DNA from: Streptomyces sulfonofaciens
GTDB taxonomy: Bacteria > Actinomycetota > Actinomycetes > Streptomycetales > Streptomycetaceae
DNA length: 64,000 nucleotides
Direction: 5' to 3'
Assembly: GCF_014656295.1 (NCBI RefSeq)
Contig: NZ_BNCD01000029.1
Coordinates: 1 to 64,000, forward strand
Part shown: in pieces, positions 61,482 to 64,000 of the stretch
How the letters are laid out: every line of letters begins with the position of its first letter
How positions within the stretch are numbered: position 1 is the first letter of the stretch
Program-made: the position numbers and the translations under genes
The notes under the pieces: model-generated
What the model saw: only the letters and a program-made list of their open reading frames with translations
What the model was told of the DNA's origin: nothing
Databases searched by the model: none

Positions 61482-62510
61482 TCAGGACTGGGCTATCGGC
61501 TCGGCGGCCTGGCTGGGCGCCTCGGGTGTCCCGGCGGCGTCGGCGGACTCGGTCGCGAAGTACGCGATCGTGCGCTTGATGCCCTCTTCCCACCGCACCT
61601 TGGGCTCCCAGCCGAGGAGTTCCCTGGCGAGTGCGGTGTCGGGTCTGCGCCGCCGGGGGTCGTCGACCGGGCGGTCGACGAACTGCAGGCCGGAGCGGGA
61701 ACCGGTCACCGCGATCACCCGGCGGGCCAGGTCCTCGACCGTGACCTCGTCGCTGCCGCCGATGTTCACGGGCCGCACCGACCTCGTGGCCGCCACGAGC
61801 AGGACCCCTTCGACGGTGTCGTCCACGTAGCACAGCGAGCGGGTCTGGCCGCCGTCCCCCGTCACGGTGAGGGGTTCGCCCGCCAGCGCCTGGCAGATGA
61901 AGGTGGGCACCGCGCGGCCGTCGTGGGCCCGCATCCGCGGACCGTAGGTGTTGAAGATCCGTACGATTCCGGCGTCCGTGCCCCGGGCCCCGGCATGCGC
62001 GGTGACCAGTGCCTCGGCGAACCGCTTCGACTCGTCGTACACGCTGCGCGGACCCACCGGGTTGACGTTGCCCCAGTAGTCCTCCCGCTGGGGGTGCACC
62101 AGGGGGTCGCCGTACACCTCCGAGGTGGAGGCGAGCAGGAAGCGCGCCCGGTCGCGGTGGGCGACGTCGAGCATGGTGCGGGTGCCGAGGCTGCCCACGT
62201 CCATCGTTTCGAGCGGCATCCGCAGGTAGTCGGCGGGCGAGGCCGGGCAGGCGAAGTGCAGTACCAGGTCGTACGGGCCGCCGAGGGCCTCCGCGCAGTC
62301 CGGCTCCGCCACGTCGCACTCCACGAAGCGGAAGCCGGGGTGCCGCAGCAGGTGGCGCACGTTGTCGAGGCTGCCGGACGCGAGGTTGTCGGCGCAGTCC
62401 ACCTCGATCCCGGCGGCCAGCAGGCGCTCGCACAGGTGCGAACCGAGGAAGCCCGCGCCTCCGGTCACCGCGGCACGCCGCCACCGTGGAAACGTCGTCG
62501 AAGTGCTCAT
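61482..62510 (-). CDS. NAD-dependent epimerase, UDP-glucuronate decarboxylase-like
   Basis: 342 residues. The Rossmann motif is VTGGAGFLGSHLCERLL. The active site has LASTSEVYGDPLVHPQREDY and the Tyr/Lys pair in YDESKRFAEAL, followed by RIFNTYGPRMRAHDGR and TRSLCYVDDTVEG. These match UDP-glucuronate decarboxylase/UXS-type extended SDRs closely, rather than HldD, so it would make a UDP-pentose or a related nucleotide sugar. ATG 62510 has AAAGGG upstream. It is the first gene of the 13-gene glycan operon. Confidence 0.9.
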   Translation of the reverse strand: MSTSTTFPRWRRAAVTGGAGFLGSHLCERLLAAGIEVDCADNLASGSLDNVRHLLRHPGFRFVECDVAEPDCAEALGGPYDLVLHFACPASPADYLRMPLETMDVGSLGTRTMLDVAHRDRARFLLASTSEVYGDPLVHPQREDYWGNVNPVGPRSVYDESKRFAEALVTAHAGARGTDAGIVRIFNTYGPRMRAHDGRAVPTFICQALAGEPLTVTGDGGQTRSLCYVDDTVEGVLLVAATRSVRPVNIGGSDEVTVEDLARRVIAVTGSRSGLQFVDRPVDDPRRRRPDTALARELLGWEPKVRWEEGIKRTIAYFATESADAAGTPEAPSQAAEPIAQS

Positions 62511-62828
62511 GCGACCCTTTCCGCGCGCTGAGCGCTGTGTGGTGCAGGGAGGCTGAAGTGGTGGGGACACTGACCGGCGGCACATCGGGGGCCGGGAGGG
62601 GTTTCCGCCGGCCCGCAGGGGGGCGGAAGGGGGCCTGTCCCGGCGTCCGAAGGGGTACCGCTGTCCTTTCCGCAGCGGGCGACCCCATGCGGCGGTGCGG
62701 GCCTGCGGACGTCTTCCTTCGATGACGAGGAATTCGTCCGCAGGCGGCCTGAGCTTTTTTTCCGGCTGCGGCCGCTTCCCCGTTCCACGGGGTCTTTGCG
62801 ACCCGGAGAGAAATCGGGCACGTAGATC

Positions 62829-62834
62829 TGTCAA
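62829..62834 (-). promoter_or_regulatory. Candidate -35 TTGACA for the glycan operon
   Basis: A consensus TTGACA reads on the minus strand about 320 bp before the first operon gene. The expected -10 region is poor (TCTCTC), so it could depend on an activator or be fortuitous. If real, the transcript has a long leader. Confidence 0.3.
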
Positions 62835-63312
62835 CTGAACGATATCAGCGCACCTGGCGGCCCGCCTGTCCGCATTTCCCGCGAGGCCACCGCAGCGGCT
62901 GCCGCCTTCTTCCGAGAAGGGACCGGACAGGACACGGTGGCGCCTGCGCGCCGGTCGGCGCCGTGCGTGCCGAACGGCGGATTCGGCAGTGCGGCCCCGC
63001 GATGTGCGCATCCGGGTCCGTCGACCCGGCCGGACGCCGAGAAACACGGTGGGCTGGGCCCGGCGCCGGGAAACACGCCGGCACACCACCGCCGCCGCAC
63101 CGTCCGGATGCGCCGCCGGGCCATCACCCGTACATTCGCAGGGAGTGCGGAATGCGCCGACGGGTCCCGCCGCTTTCCGGAGCGTCCAGCGGATTACCGC
63201 CGTCAGCGGGGTCCTTGCCCGAATGCCCTGCCGCGCACCGGTGATTGTTTCCGCCGCGAGGGCGGTCCGCAGTTTCCGGGGCGCTCATGGGCGATTCGCG
63301 GGAGGAGACGGA

Positions 63313-63447
63313 TCCGGATACGGACACGGATGCGGACACGAATTCGGATTCGGATACGGAACAGAGCCTCGGAACAGGGCCTCGGAACAGGGTTCGGAAC
63401 AGGGTTCGGAACAGGGTTCGGAACGGGGCCGCGGAACGGGGCCGCGG
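63313..63447. repeat. Degenerate short tandem repeat array
   Basis: Six-base GGATAC/GGACAC-like units (63313-63357) run into seven 12-13-bp units of the form GGAACAGGGTTC starting at 63358, 63371, 63384, 63396, 63408, 63420 and 63433. Three central units are identical. There are no unique spacers, so it is a minisatellite. Confidence 0.75.
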
Positions 63448-63565
63448 ACCGGAGGACGGCGGCCCCCCGGGGCCGGCAGGTACGTCAGCGGCTGCCGTTC
63501 CGGCTCGGCGGCGGCCGGGGCGGGCCGCCGTGCCGGGCGCCGGACCCGCCGGGCCCCACGGCCGA

Positions 63566-64000
63566 TCAGCGCGTGTCGGTCAGGCCGCCTGTCACGGCGA
63601 TGATCTCGCCGGTGGTGAAGCTGGAGTCGGCGTCCGACGCCAGGTACACATAGGCGGGCGCGATCTCCTCGGGCTGTGCCACCCGGCCCGTGGGCGCCTC
63701 GGCACCGAGCTGGGCGATCATGTCCTCGGGCATGCGCTGGTCGGCGATGTTGAGCACCGTCCACGTCGGCCCCGGCGCGACCACGTTCGCCCGTATCCCC
63801 TTCTTCGCCAGGTGCGGCACGATCGACTTGGTGAAGACCACGAGCGCCGCCTTGGACGCCGCGTAGTCGATCATGATGTCGTTGCCCTTGAGGGCCTCCT
63901 CCGTCGCCGTCGCGATGATCGCGTCGCCCTCGCCCAGGTGCGGCAGCGAGGCCATGACCAGGTGGAAGTAGGCGTACACGTTCGTCTTGAAGGTGCGGTC
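63566..64000 (-). CDS. SDR family oxidoreductase (3' part; continues past the window)
   Basis: The last 144 codons of a short-chain dehydrogenase; the frame stays open to the window edge. Visible marks are the active-site YAASK, the FTKSIVPHLAKKGIRANVVAP segment after it, and the C-terminal EEIAPAYVYLASDADSSFTTGEI that typifies glucose-1-dehydrogenase/YhdF-like SDRs. The expected catalytic Ser region reads ATATEEAL, unusual for the family. The cofactor-binding N-terminus lies outside the window. Confidence 0.85.
   Translation of the reverse strand, partial: DRTFKTNVYAYFHLVMASLPHLGEGDAIIATATEEALKGNDIMIDYAASKAALVVFTKSIVPHLAKKGIRANVVAPGPTWTVLNIADQRMPEDMIAQLGAEAPTGRVAQPEEIAPAYVYLASDADSSFTTGEIIAVTGGLTDTR

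Larger units (their letters stand above)
62511..63565. other. Long noncoding interval upstream of the glycan operon
   Basis: 1055 bp without a supported gene. It contains a run of eight T at 62754-62761 (rare at this GC), a candidate -35 TTGACA for the operon, and the degenerate repeat array at 63313-63447. Frames through it are low-complexity. It is the longest gene-free stretch in the window. Confidence 0.5.

Noticed and set aside
61482..62510. ADP-heptose epimerase HldD
   Set aside because: Its motifs (STSEVYGDPLVHPQ, NTYGPRMRAHDGR) match UDP-glucuronate decarboxylase-type enzymes, not HldD.
63313..63447. Possible CRISPR or coding repeat
   Set aside because: Units of 12-13 bp are contiguous and degenerate without spacers, and the coding frames are low-complexity only.
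1..64000. tRNA, rRNA, transposase, integrase or phage genes
   Set aside because: No cloverleaf, rRNA segment or mobile-element protein motif was recognised on either strand.

Overview
The window is chromosomal DNA from a high-GC actinomycete, almost certainly a Streptomyces or close relative. The evidence is the very high GC at third codon positions, frequent GTG starts, GGAGG-type ribosome sites, Tat-exported glycosidases, a PadR/ABC module, DUF1206 and DUF2795 proteins, and two SpoIIE-type phosphatases fused to HATPase domains. No rRNA, tRNA, insertion sequence, integrase, CRISPR array or replication origin was found.

Layout. Positions 1-6000 hold the tail of a TauD-like oxygenase, an isochorismatase-fold protein without its catalytic Cys, a FUSC membrane protein and a multidomain PP2C phosphatase. 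Positions 6000-13500 hold an SDR, an aquaporin, and two exported glycosidases (GH78-like and GH92), each preceded by a LacI-type palindrome. Positions 13700-17400 are a minus-strand unit (ribbon-helix-helix protein, DUF4097 protein, ABC-2 exporter ATPase and permease) with an array of TGGYRCCA palindromes in front of it. Positions 17500-25980 carry an alpha/beta hydrolase, a DUF1206 protein, a padR/ABC/FtsX operon, an ArsR pseudogene before a quinone-oxidoreductase-type dehydrogenase, a deleted MFS gene beside a 16-bp tandem repeat, and a secreted trypsin. Positions 26300-32000 form an operon of a CocE-type hydrolase and a complete glycine-betaine/osmoprotectant ABC transporter. Positions 32000-42250 carry P450/hydrolase genes, a C-terminally short dehalogenase-like hydrolase, an exported hydrolase with a probable OhrR-type regulator, a second PP2C phosphatase, a YedK/HMCES-like protein and an MBL-fold hydrolase.

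Positions 42450-47230 contain the most unusual accessory gene: a DUF4157 (eCIS core domain) protein joined by a TAG-repeat linker to an NS_2-like nuclease domain, followed by a gene of unknown function in the position of an immunity gene. A nucleoside-diphosphate-sugar epimerase-like protein, a DUF2795 protein, a CBS protein and an MFS transporter follow.

Positions 49229-62510 are one long minus-strand operon of 13 tightly packed genes: a UXS-like epimerase, a carbamoyltransferase, seven glycosyltransferases of families 1, 2 and 9, gmhB, gmhA, hldE and a polysaccharide pyruvyl transferase-like gene. Together gmhA, hldE and gmhB would make ADP-D-glycero-beta-D-manno-heptose, and the two family-9 enzymes would transfer it. 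The operon therefore probably builds a carbamoylated, possibly pyruvylated, heptose-containing glycan in a Gram-positive cell. About 1 kb of repeat-bearing noncoding DNA precedes it, and the window ends inside an SDR gene.
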